Assembly (NCBI GenBank): GCA_006176705.1
Contig: QRFJ01001914.1
Span: forward strand, 170,091 to 234,090
Reading direction: 5' to 3'
Length of the DNA stretch: 64,000 bases
From: Cocos nucifera
Taxonomy: Eukaryota; Streptophyta; Magnoliopsida; Arecales; Arecaceae
Shown here: positions 35,467-46,430 of the stretch, piece after piece
Layout: each line of letters starts with the position of its first letter
How positions within the stretch are numbered: the stretch's first letter is position 1
Position numbers and translations under genes: made by a program
The notes under the pieces: generated by a model
What the model was told of the DNA's origin: nothing
Seen by the model: only the letters and a program-made list of their open reading frames with translations
The model's database searches: none

Positions 35467-36789
35467 TGTTAGATATATGTGCCCTAGAAGCCAGAATTGG
35501 CTGACACTTGTAATACACTTCTAGGGGCAAAATTATAATTTTGACTATAATCAATAAAATGGGTTATTTTCTATCACATATGTGTATTTAGTGTCTGTGA
35601 TACATCCTTTGAGTTAATGGTAATGATAATTCATATTTTCAAGAGTTGAAAATTTAAGACATGAATAATCATTATTAACTCATAAAATGCTCCCGACCAT
35701 AGGATCATCACGAGGATGGTGATTGATCCGGAAGGTTGGTGTACAATCGCTTCTCTTTAGTAGATGAGTCTTGAGTCTACGGTGTGGAGACACCGGAGCG
35801 AGAGTACAGGTACTCGTTAGAGAACGAGGGCACTGAGCGTGACCACCTCGAGTAGTCATTAGGAAGTCTACCTTCTCGTCAATGACTGACTCGATGCTGC
35901 AGTAGTGTGTCTGGTTCTTTGACCTGAGATGCATCGGCAGTTCACCTTGAGGGTGTTATAGTTTGACTACACCATTACTCGGTCTCCTAGCCATATGGAA
36001 CCCTGAGGTGTATGTTGGCTATAGCATGTTCATTGTAGGAACTGGATTGCATCAAGATGGAATCTATCTACCTCGGTGGTAGAGGAGCAGCCCTATGATG
36101 ATCATGAGAATCAAGTCCAGAAGCCCATGGCCATGGCAGAGTGAAATAATAGAAAGAGTTTCTATTTAGATTTTCACATTGGACTCGAATCGAATGATTA
36201 CATCATATGACAGAGACTAGGGTTTGACGAGTTCACCTTAACCCTAATCTGATCGGGGCTCAAGATAGAAGAACTTAATCACACAGGTAGCTGCACCAAG
36301 AGGTTCGCATTCAGCTCTGATGGGTTGCCACCATATACTGCTAGGTGTCACTGGTGGATTTTGGGAGCAATTAGAATGATTTAGATGATCGATCATTCTA
36401 GCTGTTCGAATCAGAAGAGTTCTGATCCATCGAAAGGAGTTTCGATGATGTCGATGATAGAGATCATGACATATCCCATTACCATACAGAACTGAACCTA
36501 ACTGGGTCACACAAACAAGGGTTTGAATCTGGTGATCATCAATTGAACTGATCTAGTTCAATTGATCTGAATGAGATTCAATTAGGTTCAAGGAAATCGT
36601 GCTAGCACTCGATTGAACCTAACGTTCTTCTTTTACTATCATAAATAAGTTGTCCTGACTGAGCCAAAGGAGTTTGTGCTCAATCAGAGGCCTTCATATG
36701 GTCTGACTGGAGGTTGTCCAAGTCAGAAAAGGTTGTCTTATTTGTAAGACATTACCTGCCATTTTTGGTCACCTGCCATTTCTTGTTCT

Positions 36790-36856
36790 TTGACTTTGGT
36801 CAAAAGTCTACCTTTGACTGGTCAAACGTTGACCATTGACACTTTGACTTTTGACC
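36790..36856 (+). promoter_or_regulatory. W-box cluster in the E1 3' LTR
   Basis: Seven TTGAC(C/T) cores counting both strands in 67 bases, plus one TTGACA, about 315-380 bp upstream of TATAAATA. Plant WRKY factors bind this core, so the LTR promoter may be stress-responsive; activity is inference. Confidence 0.6.
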
Positions 36857-37170
36857 ACATGTCATGCACCTATTGGAGAGCTGGTGGGGGCCTGTCCCCC
36901 TGCCAGAACCTGGCAAGGAGAAGGGCGCACGCCACCCTAGGCGTGAGCCCAAGTTGGAGGCGCCTAGGAGTCCTTGTTGGACAAGGACTCCACCTCCCTT
37001 TTTGGATTCCAATTAGAGTTCTTCTACTAAGAATCCAACTTTGACTGGTCTTAGGCGCCCTCTAAGGAGGAATCCAGGGGTCTCTATTCCCACCAATCAG
37101 ATTTAGATCTGATTTCACAAAGGGTTGTGATTGGTTGGGAAGGAAGAGGAGTTGGATCACAAGCTTAGTC

Positions 37171-37178
37171 TATAAATA
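37171..37178 (+). promoter_or_regulatory. TATA box of the E1 3' LTR
   Basis: TATAAATA followed by AGACCCTGCGCCC, conserved in all young LTRs of the family (54886 and 62831); likely core promoter of the element. Confidence 0.8.
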
Positions 37179-37750
37179 AGACCCTGCGCCCAACTCAGAA
37201 TATGATTGAATCATAATTCCCCATGCCCCAAGGCTGCCTCTCCCCTCCTTCTCCATGCCATAGTCTCCTTCTCCCCTTGCTCTCCACGTCCAAAAGGAGT
37301 TTTGGACTTTGGTTGGTGCGATTCAGATCAAAGAAAGGCGATCAAAAGCAAGAAGGCTGCGCTGCTGCAAAAGGACGACTGCTGATCTTCAAAAGGAGTT
37401 TTGAAGATCCTCCAGATCAGATCCAGATCTGATTTTTGGAGGTGATAGAGAAGAAGAGGATCTCCAGATCCAACCCGAGTGGATACCGGTAGAGGCCAGG
37501 CGCTTGCGTGGCTAAGATCCAGAACCTTCCGCTGCAATCAGGATCATCAACAGGGTAATAGGATTACCCAAATCAGGTAAATTAAATTTGATTTAATTTA
37601 TCTTATTTTATTTTATTTATTAAAATAATAAGAATCAGATCTGAAAATATATCAAGATCTGATTGAGATCAAGAGAAAAATTTTTGAAATATATCTCTTG
37701 ATCTGATCAGATCTGGACGAACCTGGACCGGAAAATCAGGATTTCCCTTA

Positions 37751-38474
37751 AATAAGTTATCAACTTCCTTACTAATCATGAAATATAAAATGGATTTTTT
37801 AGTGTGTAGGGGGTCATTGAAAATCAGTGAAAGCTGTATCTGGTTCAAAGATCAAGATTCTGTGAATAATAGAAGGTTGTCCTTCGTGAGGTTTTTCTAA
37901 AGAGAGAAGTGTCAAGGTTCTTAAGGATGTGTGCTGAATCCTAGAGTCAAGACTCTAGGTTTGGGTAAAGAGTTTGAGTGCCAGATCTCTATCGGCTTTC
38001 ACCACCATCTCATCTTCCTCCATTGCATCTTCTGATTTTTGGAGCATTCAAAAGATCAGGAGCAGTTCATCGATTGGATCGACGAAGGTCGGCTATCGAA
38101 GCCTCCCGAGAGGAGCTAGCACTCTAGAGGAGCTGATCAAGACTAGCGGCTTCGTGTGGACTCACCATAGAGCCCGGACACGTGTACGGCTATAGCGCAT
38201 CATAGGAGCGATTTTTCGGTGGTTCTAGATTATAATGATCAGCTATCCGCACATAGGTACTATATTCTGAACATAGATCGGTTAGCAAATGCAATTTGCT
38301 AATTGATTACATTTTATTTTTCTAATGCATATTAACATGTCAAACATCCTAAGTAAGATTCTATGATTAGATCATAGCATGCATAGAATTAATGTAAATT
38401 AATTTTACTTCCACTGCTATATATTTGAAAAAAGTTTCAAAAAGCATGCTCTAAACCCTGTTGGTAATCCTTCA
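37751..38474 (+). repeat. 5' LTR of element C, part 2
   Basis: Sequence between the E1 end and the next primer site. It ends AATCCTTCA at 38474, directly before GATGGTATCAGAGCC, so it is the 3' part of an LTR. Together with 25730-27373 it gives an LTR of about 2.37 kb. No other LTR copy of this part is present in the window for comparison. Confidence 0.62.
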
Positions 38475-38476
38475 GA

Positions 38477-38488
38477 TGGTATCAGAGC
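38477..38488 (+). promoter_or_regulatory. Primer binding site of element C
   Basis: TGGTATCAGAGC two bases after the LTR end, the initiator tRNA-Met type site. Confidence 0.85.
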
Positions 38489-39702
38489 CATAGGTTGCTC
38501 GATATGTTTTTATGTAAATTAGAAAGATTTAATGTATAACACAATGATCCCATGGACTGTAGGTTGTCCTGCCGTAAGGTTTACTCCTTACAGTAGAGAT
38601 ATTGTCCTAGTACGTTGCGATCTATAACATTGATCATAAAAGTTTTAGATATGATCTAATAAATTTTTATGATATATTTTGAATTGATTTTAATCTAAAT
38701 TTCATAATAAATTAGTGTTTAGATTAGATCTAAATATTTCATGATTTTTATGTAACGTACATAGGTTTAGATTATACCTGAACTAGATCTTGTGAAAGTT
38801 CTGTTCGCTGGTCGAGCCGGCTATCTTAGGAATCAAGCCAGCTCGATCAGCATGCTAGCCTGATACAGCCTCTCAGGCCTTTTGTTCCAATCGACTCGAT
38901 CAAGAATCGGGCTGGCTCAACTTCTATTCGGATCGGCTTGGATGGGATTCGAGTCAGCTCAACAGATTGTTTGACTTTTGGACATCTGTTCGAGCCAACT
39001 TGGATGGGATCCAAGCCAGCTCGACGAAATGTTGGCCTTTTGAACTTTTGTTCGAGCCGCTGTCTCGAAAATCTAACTGACTCAACTTCTGATCGGGCCG
39101 ACTCGGATGGAATCCGAGCCAGCTCGATGAAATATTGGATTTCTGATTTTTTATGCTTGAGCCGGCTATCTCAGGAATTGAGCTAAACTTGGCTTCTACT
39201 CAGACCGGCTCGGATGGAATTTGAGCCAGCTCGATCGAAAAGTTAGCTGAAGCTATTTATGGCTATTTTTTATTGAACAAATTTACAACTAGTGCTTGTT
39301 TGTGAAATAAGTCAACCCATTTTTGAAATGAGTCGATCTATTTAGTGAAACAGTGCTAGGTTGTAAAGAATCTTTCAAAAACTAAAAATTATTTTTAAAA
39401 TACCGAATCTCAATCCATTAGCCCAAAACTTAATTAAAAAAATTAAGTATTATCTAGTAGGATCTAGAATTATGAATTAAAGATCCTAAGATAAATTCAT
39501 AATTTTGTGGGTTAAAGGGTTAGATGAATTAGGTCCATTAATTGGATTAGACCTAAGGTTAGTTAAAGAATGGATTAATCTAGAGTAATTGATCAAATCT
39601 AATCAAGTATTGTCTTAGATTAGGTTAAGGATACTTTAGACTCAACTTCAATAGTTATAGTTGAATGAGTCTATATCTTTAACGAGATCAAGATGGACTT
39701 AA
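38489..39702 (+). other. Leader of element C with a minisatellite
   Basis: Non-coding leader. A degenerate tandem repeat of GAGCCAGCTCGA / TCGAGCCGGCT words occupies about 38812-39245. The rest is AT-rich. The CACTA-like terminus begins at 39703. Confidence 0.55.
38812..39245. repeat. GAGCCGGCTC-type minisatellite
   Basis: The unit 'cggatGGAATccGAGCCAGCTCGA' recurs at about 38938, 39000, 39105 and 39210, interleaved with TTCGAGCCGGCT-like units. Spacing is about 60 or 105 bp. Units are partly palindromic (AGCCGGCT). Confidence 0.75.
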
Positions 39703-42030
39703 CACTACAAGAAAATAGTGATTTTGAGATCGAATTTTATGATTGAAATTTATGATCAATTTTACGATCAAAATTTTTACGATCAATTTTATGATCAAAA
39801 ATTTGAATATAAAAATAAATTTATAAATATTAATTTTATAAAATTTTACAATCAATTTTTTGACCAAATTTTTAGTCAAATATTTTGATCGAAAAATTGA
39901 TCAAAAAATTCTAAAATTATTTTTTTAAAATTTAAAATAATTAAAAAAATTTTAATCAATTTTTTTATCAAATTTTTAATCATAAATTTTTTGATTAAAA
40001 AAATGATCAAAAAATCTTAAAATTATTTTTTTAAAATTTAAAATAATTTTAAAATTTTTTTGATCAATTTTTATATTAAAAATTAATTTTTTTGATCAAA
40101 TTTTTGGTCATAAATTTTTTGACTAAAAAATTAATCAATAAATCTTAAAATTACTTTTTTTAAATTTAAAATAATTAAAAAAAAATTTTAATCAATTTTT
40201 TGATTAAAAAATTAATTTTTTCAATCAAAATTTTGGTCATAAATTTTTTGACCAAAAAAATGATCAAAAAATACTAAAATTATTTTTTTTAATTTTAAAT
40301 AATTTAAAAAAAATTTGATTGATTTTTTGGTCAAAAAATTAATTTTTTCCTACCAAATTTTCTATCATAAATTTTTTGACCAAAAAATTGGTTGGAGAAT
40401 CCCAAAATTATTTTTTAAAATTTAAAATAATTTTAAAATTTTTTTGATCAAAAAATCCTAAAATTATTTTTTTAATTTAAAATTTTTTGACTAATTTTTT
40501 TATCCAAAAATTAATTTTTTTGATCAAATTTTCAATTATAAATTTTTTGATAAAAAAATTGATCGAAAAATCTCAAAATTATTTTTTAGTTTAAAATAAT
40601 TTAAAAGTTTAGTGATCAATTTTTTGATTAAAAAATTAATTTTTTTTCCAAATCTTCGATCATAAATGTATTTTGTAACCAAATATATTTTTTTCTATTT
40701 TTTCTAAAAATAATATAATTTTAAAATTTAAAGCATATTTTCATCATTCATTATTTTAATAATTATCGTTAGTATATCATCACAAAAGATCGGTTCAATC
40801 CGATAGCCCTAATAATGTTGATCAATAAAATTTAATTTCGAAGATCTTGAATGACCGTATGATGATCTGATAGATAGAGATCATCGATGGATTCAAAAAC
40901 TTACAACGATGATCTTAATGATATTTATAACATACTATCAAAATTTTACTTCAATCGAACATTATTATCATAATCAATTTAGCATAGGATGATTTGGACC
41001 GTTAAATCAAAAATGAGTGATCAAAAGGCTAAACGACATTCAATTGTAAGGTAATTTTTTAGATAAATGATTTTTGCTACTATTTTAACCATTTGTACGG
41101 TGATTGTCATAAAATTCAAACTACGTGTATATAAATCATTGATGTTAAGCTGATCTTACAAAAGTATAAGTATAATTATCTAAGAACTTTAAGAATAAGT
41201 ATCAAGAAACATAATTTTGGATCGTTCATATATGCACGGTTTGAATTTTATGATCACCACCATACAAACGATCAAAGTAATTATAAAGATCATTTATCTA
41301 AAAAATCATCTTATAATTGGATGCCATTTAACCTTTTGATCATCCATTTTTTGTTTAATAGTTCAAATCATCCCATGCTAAATTGACCATGATAATGATG
41401 TCTGATTGAAGTAAAATTTTGATAGTATGCTGTAAATATTATCAAAATCATCATTGTATGTTTTTGAATCCATCAGTAGTTTCTATCATCAGATCACCAT
41501 ACGATTATTCATGGCTATCAAAATCAAATTTTATTGATTGACATAGCTAGAGCTACTGGATTGAGTCGATCTTTTATGATGATACTCTAATGATAATTAT
41601 TTAAATAATGAATGATAAAGATAGAATTTAAATTATAAAATTATATTATATTTAAAAAAAATAGAAAAAATTATATTTGATTGCAAAATACATTTGTAAT
41701 CAAAAAATTATTCAAAAACAATTAATTTTTTGATCAAAAAATTAGTTAAAAAAATTCTTAAATTATTTTAAATTAAAAAAAATAATTTTAAGATTTTTTG
41801 ATTAAAAAATTTATGAGCAAAAATTTGATCAAAAAAAATTAATTTTTTGATAAAAAAATTAATCAAAAATTTTTCAAATTATTTTAAATTTTTAAAAAAT
41901 AATTTTGAAATTTTTTGATCATAAAATGTTTTAATTTTTTATAACCAAAAAATTGATCATAAATTTAAATTTTAAAAAAATTTAATTGATGCTTTTTTTG
42001 GTGATCTACTTGGTTATTTAAAAAAAAAAA
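39703..42030. mobile_element. Fold-back element with CACTA-type left terminus, non-autonomous
   Basis: Begins CACTACAAGAAAA, the signature terminus of CACTA (En/Spm) transposons. It continues with palindromic GATCAAAAAATT-type units spaced about 128 bp (anchor AAAATTATTTTTTT at about 39915, 40019, 40275, 40404 and 40576). The core is a large inverted repeat: for example 40931-40955 is a perfect reverse complement of 41405-41429, and the match continues outward and inward (axis near 41180). No transposase was found. The mirror-image CTTGTAGTG end was not found; the right arm is shorter, so the right end is lost or displaced by the GC-rich block. Confidence 0.62.
40560..41790. repeat. Large inverted repeat (two arms of about 0.5-0.6 kb)
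   Basis: The left arm, about 40560-41130, pairs with the right arm, about 41225-41790, across a short spacer. The arms are clearly homologous, with scattered substitutions. A transcript across both arms would form a long hairpin. Confidence 0.85.
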
Positions 42031-42037
42031 AATTTAT

Positions 42038-42600
42038 AAGCCCGGTACCCCACCCCCAGCCTCGTCCCAGCCGCCCCCGACCCCCATCTTTCTCTTCGAT
42101 GATCGCTCGCAATGAGCCCCCGTCATCCTCGGAGACTGCCCACGATGGCCTCCCCTCGTCGGCCTGCTACGACTGCCCCCTTCTCCTCCTCGGTAATCGC
42201 CTGTAATGGCCTCCCCTTGCCGGTCTGCCGCGATGGCCCCCCTCCCCTCCCCGGCCCGCGACACCCCCGCTTCGGCCTCCCCTCACCGACCCGCCTGCGA
42301 CGGCCCCCCTTCCCCTTCTCCTTGCCGCCACCTACCATCGATCTCCACCGTCGAAAGAATGGGGGCGGCACGGGCGGTCGGGGGATTGGGGTGCGGTGCC
42401 GGAGGCGTGGAGCAGCAACCAGGGGGCAGTGCGGGCGGTGCGAGTGGTCGGGGGCAGGGCTGGTGGCCAAGGGGTGGTGTGGGTGGCCAGGGGGCAGCGT
42501 GGGTGGTGCGGGTGGCAGAGGGGCGGTGCGGGTAGCCAGGGGTAGTGCGATCGGTGCGTGTGGTCGGGGAGCAGCACAGGTGGTGCGTGTAGATATTGGA
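42038..42600. other. GC-rich block with strand switch from C-rich to G-rich
   Basis: Abrupt change from AT-rich DNA. 42038-42350 is C-rich on the + strand with near-repeated GATGGCC-TCCCC-TGCCGGTCTGC-like units. 42360-42595 is G-rich with GGTGCGGGTGGC/CAGGGGGCAG units and several GGG runs. Open frames in both strands (42112-42627 +, 42123-42668 -) encode only low-complexity Pro/Arg/Gly peptides and are not convincing genes. Confidence 0.55.
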
Positions 42601-43086
42601 GGTGCCTTACATCTAGTATTCATCTGAATATTAAAATTACTATCCATCATATGATGATTAAATTGCACTCTTTTAATGGTGATCAGGTTAGCCAGAACTT
42701 TCCTCGAAGCTGATTATCATTGGTTTGATGCACCAAAGTCAATCATGTTAATGGTTGGACCTAACCAGACCTTTTCAGTGGAGGCCATAGCCTACTGAAT
42801 TAGCTTCTGGGGCAAAATTTAATTATTAAAAATTATTTAGAGAAATAATTGATTGTGAATCTATCTGTAGATGCACGCAGATTAGCCAGAGCTTTTTTCA
42901 GATTCGATTGTAGTCTATGTGGATTTCAGTACCCACTAAGAAGTTAGTGTAATTTCTCAAATTGGAGGTAGAGGCTACCAATTTATTTAAAAATAGTGGA
43001 AGAACCTTTAGACTAAAATCCAAATCTTCATGATTAATTAATTCAAGTATAAATATGGTCTTATATTTTTCTTTTAGATAAATAAA
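42601..43086 (+). other. Leader of element C, distal part
   Basis: Resumes the copia leader after the insertion and ends at the gag start (43087). No features recognised; the exact insertion boundary between 42590 and 42660 is unclear. Confidence 0.4.
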
Positions 43087-46000
43087 ATGGCTAGTATAAG
43101 TCTGCTCCATTCACTGTTGGATAGTGACAAGCATTTAGGACCTGAATATGAGGAGTCTAGTATTAACCCTAATCAAGTAGACCCAAAAAGGAATGATCCT
43201 CTTGACTTGATTAGGCTGAACAGGAGAAATCAGTATATGGTTGCTGGTCGAGGCTGTTATATGATAATATCTTATAATTTTTCTATTTGTGATATATCTA
43301 TCTGGGTATTGGATACTAAGAGTCCATTTTATATATGCAATTCATTGCATGGACTTTAAATTGGTAGAAAGTTTGAGAATGATGATAGATTCCTTAATGT
43401 TGGAGATGGAAGTAAAGTTTTAATCCTAGCATTGAAAACTTTTGAACTATTTTTCAAAAATAATAATATTGTTTTAATTGACTGTCACTATTGTCCATCT
43501 TTTATGATAAACATAATATCTCTTGGACTTTTGGCTAAGAATGGTTATGGTTTATCAATAAAAGAAAATTATTGTGATATCATTATGAATGACATTACAA
43601 TAATGCAAGAATAATTAAGAAATGATATTTATATTTTATCACAGTCTATTAGTGTAATGTAAATATCTAATAAACATCCAAAACTAGATTATGTCTTCGA
43701 TGCTTATCTTTGACACTGTTGGCTAGGTCATATAAACAAGAATAGGATCATCAAGTTAGTCAAGAAGCATATCCTTGACATCGATGATTGTGAATCATTG
43801 AATATCTGTAAGTCCTACCTTCTTGGTAAGATGATCAAATCATCTTTTATTAGAAAGGGTGAACGGGCTACTAAGCTTCTAGGTCTAGTACATATTGATG
43901 TATGTGGAGCTATGAGTACATATGATAGACGTGGGTTCTACTACTTCATTATATTTACTAACGATCTATCTAGATATGGATATATCTATCTTATGAAGAG
44001 TAAATCCGATTCGTTTGAAATGTTCAAACGATATCGAAATGAGGTAGAAAAATAACTTGAGAAGAGTATTAAAGCTCTTCGATCAGACCGAGGAGGTGAA
44101 TACCTCTCCAATGAATTCTTGACATATCTAGGAGAGAATAAGATTCTCTCATAATAGATCTCTCCTAGAATACCACAGCATAATAGTGTATTCGAAAGGA
44201 GGAATCGGACCTTGTTGGACATGATTTGGTCCATGATGGGATTTGCGAGTCTGCCAATTTTTTTTTGGGGTTATGCACTCAAAACTGCTTGTTTTGTTTT
44301 GAACAACGTTCCAGGCAAGTTTATTGCAAAAGCTCCATATAAGATATGGACTGGACATAGGCCGACACTCTCTTACTTTAGGATTTGGGGATGTCCGGCA
44401 TATGTAAAATATTTGCAACCAAAAAAGCTTGGACCTAGGTCCGATAAATGCTTGTTCATAGGATATTCCAAGGAAACTAGGAGATATTTTTTTTTATTAT
44501 ACCGAAGAGCAAAAGATGTTCATCAGCAATAGAACAGTCTTTTTAGAAAAAGAGTTCCTTATGGAAGGAACTACTGCCTCTAATGTTGAGCTTAGTAAAG
44601 TTCGATAGGTAAAAAAATCGACACATTCTAGTGAACCTATAGAATTGGATTTGATAAGATCAAATCCAGAGCCCATTGTAGATGCACCCTTGAGGAGATT
44701 CGGTAGAGTACCACGTCAGTCAGACAAATACTATGATTTCTTGATCCGAGATAGTGATCCCATTGAACTCGATGAGAACAACGAGAATCCAATCACCTAC
44801 ATAGATGCCATGCAGAGGTTTGACTCCGATAAGTAGTTTGACACCATGAAGTCCGAAATGGAATCCATGAAAGTCAATAGTGTATGGACACTGGTTGATC
44901 CATCTGAAGGGGTAAAATTCATTGGGTGTAAGTAAATTTTCAAAAAGAAAAGGAGCGCAGACGGAAAGGTGGAGACCTATAAGGCCCGTCTGGTCGCCAA
45001 GGAATATCATCAACGTTATGGTATTGACTACGATGAGACATTTTCTCTAGTGGCAATGCTCAAGTTCATTCAGATTATGCTTGTGATAGCAGCATACCCA
45101 GACTATGAGATTTGATAAATGGATGTGAAGATGGCTTTCCTTAATGAAGAGCTGGAGGTATATATGATACAGCCTGAGGGGTTCACATCCATAGACGAGT
45201 CCAAGGTGTATAGGCTTCAAAGATCCATCTATGGATTGAAGCAAGCATCTCAGAGTTGGAACGTGCATTTTGATAAGGTGATCATAACATATGGCTTCGT
45301 TAAGAATGGAAAGAAACTCTGCATACATAAATGGGCTAATGGTTCTGTAGTTGTATTTCTTATACTATATATGGATGATATTCTCTTAATCAAGAATGAC
45401 ATCACTGCTCTACAAGAAATAAAGGTTTGGTTGTCGTCGTAATTCTCCATGAAGAACTTGAGAGAAGCATCCTACATCTTAAGGATGAAGATCTATAGGA
45501 ATAGATCTAAAAGATTGCTTGGATTATCTCAGTCCACGTACATTGATACCATGCTGAAGAAGTTCAACATGGAGAATTCCAAGAAGGGCTATCTTCTGAT
45601 AGGCCATGAAATTTCTCTATCGAAGAGCGATTGTTTGACAACTCTTCAAGAGAGAGAGCGTATGAGTAAAATACCATATGCTTCGATAGTGATTTTTATT
45701 ATATATGCCATGATGTATATGAGACCAGACGTGGCATACTCACTAGGGGTAGTGAGTAGATACCAGTCTGATCCAGGTAAGAATCACTGAAAAGTTGTTA
45801 AGATAATTATGAAGTATTTGAGAAATACTAAGGACTAATGGCTCATCTATGGAGATACTGACTTGAAACTTATGGGATATACTGATTCAAATTTTCATTC
45901 AGATCACGATGATAGTAACAGTATGTCAGGTTATGTGTTTACCTTGAATGGTGGAGCGATCGACTGGAAGAGTTTCAAGTAGCACATTATGGCCGATTCT

Positions 46001-46330
46001 ATGTGCAAGATGGAGTATGTCGCGGCATCTGATACTGCAAAGAAAGCTGTATGGCTATGGAAATTCATCGATGAGCTAGGAGTGACACCTTTCTTGAATA
46101 ATCTAGTTTTGTTATACTATGACAGCACTGGAGCCATAGCTCAAGCAAAGGAGTTGAAAGCATATTAGTGCACCAAGCATATTCTGCAATGCTATCATCT
46201 TGTACGAGAGATCGTGGAATGAGGTGACGTTGAGCTTTAGAAGATCGATGGAAAGAAGAACGTGGCCAACCCATTTACTAAAGCTCTTGAAATCCAAGAG
46301 TTCGATAATTACAAATGAAAGATAGGTATT
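43087..46330 (+). pseudogene. Element C gag-pol relic
   Basis: Starts MASISLLHSLLDSDK, a copia gag opening, then most of gag is missing. The protease is represented by IWVLDTKSPFYICNSLHGL (43301-43357), with the active DTG changed to DTK. GAG-pre-integrase and integrase run from about 43690 to 44520 (HIDVCGAM, FTNDLSRYGYIYLM, ALRSDRGGEYLSNE, FERRNRTLLDM). Reverse transcriptase spans about 44780-45790 (MDVKMAFLNEE, SIYGLKQASQSWN, LYMDDILLIKN at about 45364). RNase H extends to about 46320 (YTDSNFHSD, MEYVAAS, YDSTGAIAQAKE). There are many stops and frameshifts, and it is clearly older than E1/E2. Confidence 0.88.
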
Positions 46331-46367
46331 TGATACTATTTTAAGTGGCTTTAGTCTAAGTAGGAGT

Positions 46368-46430
46368 TGTTGGAAATGTATCCGAAAGCCAATCATCTAG
46401 GTTGTAAATAGTTGAGCTAAATATAATTTA
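46368..46430 (+). repeat. Start of element C 3' LTR, cut by element B
   Basis: TGTTGGAAATGTATCC follows a purine-rich TAAGTAGGAGT. It matches 25730-25797 and stops at 46430, where the LTR of element B begins. Confidence 0.75.

Larger units (their letters stand above)
27374..37750 (+). mobile_element. Young Ty1/copia element E1, full length
   Basis: 10.4 kb element with 5' LTR 27374-29630, primer site, long leader, gag, pol in copia order, polypurine tract and 3' LTR 35467-37750. Internal coding sequence is nearly identical to E2 (57345-61120), so both belong to one recently active family. It is inserted in the 5' LTR of element C, whose LTR resumes at about 37751. I could not find a matching 5-bp target duplication (GAAAC on the left, AATAA on the right). 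Several one-base indels and a stop interrupt gag and pol. Confidence 0.88.
35467..37750 (+). repeat. E1 3' LTR
   Basis: 2284 bp, TGTTAGATATATGTGCCC to GATTTCCCTTA; the last bases differ from the TTCA end of sister LTRs. It is nearly identical to 53181-55470 and 61135-63394. It contains the hairpin TCAATTGAACT-GATCT-AGTTCAATTGA (36539-36565), the W-box cluster, the loop-inverted hairpin (36923-36950) and a TATA box. Confidence 0.92.
25730..46430 (+). mobile_element. Old Ty1/copia element C, broken by nested insertions
   Basis: Reconstructed from three parts. The 5' LTR lies at 25730-27373 and resumes at 37751-38474 after a younger element. The leader runs from 38475 and is interrupted by a fold-back/CACTA-like insertion at 39703 to about 42600. 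The gag-pol relic is at 43087-46330 and the 3' LTR starts at 46368, where it is interrupted by element B at 46431. The link is direct: 46378-46430 matches 25743-25797 (both contain CCAATCATCTAGGTTGTA and GAGCTAAATATAATTTA). The rest of the 3' LTR should lie to the right of the window. Confidence 0.75.

Noticed and set aside
39703..42030. AT-rich tandem units considered as a CRISPR-like or origin-type repeat.
   Set aside because: Plant nuclear context, degenerate palindromic units without unique spacers, and a CACTA terminus point to a transposon instead.
42112..42668. Frames of 171 and 181 codons on opposite strands in the GC-rich block.
   Set aside because: Mirror frames of repetitive GC-rich DNA; no domain and no start context.
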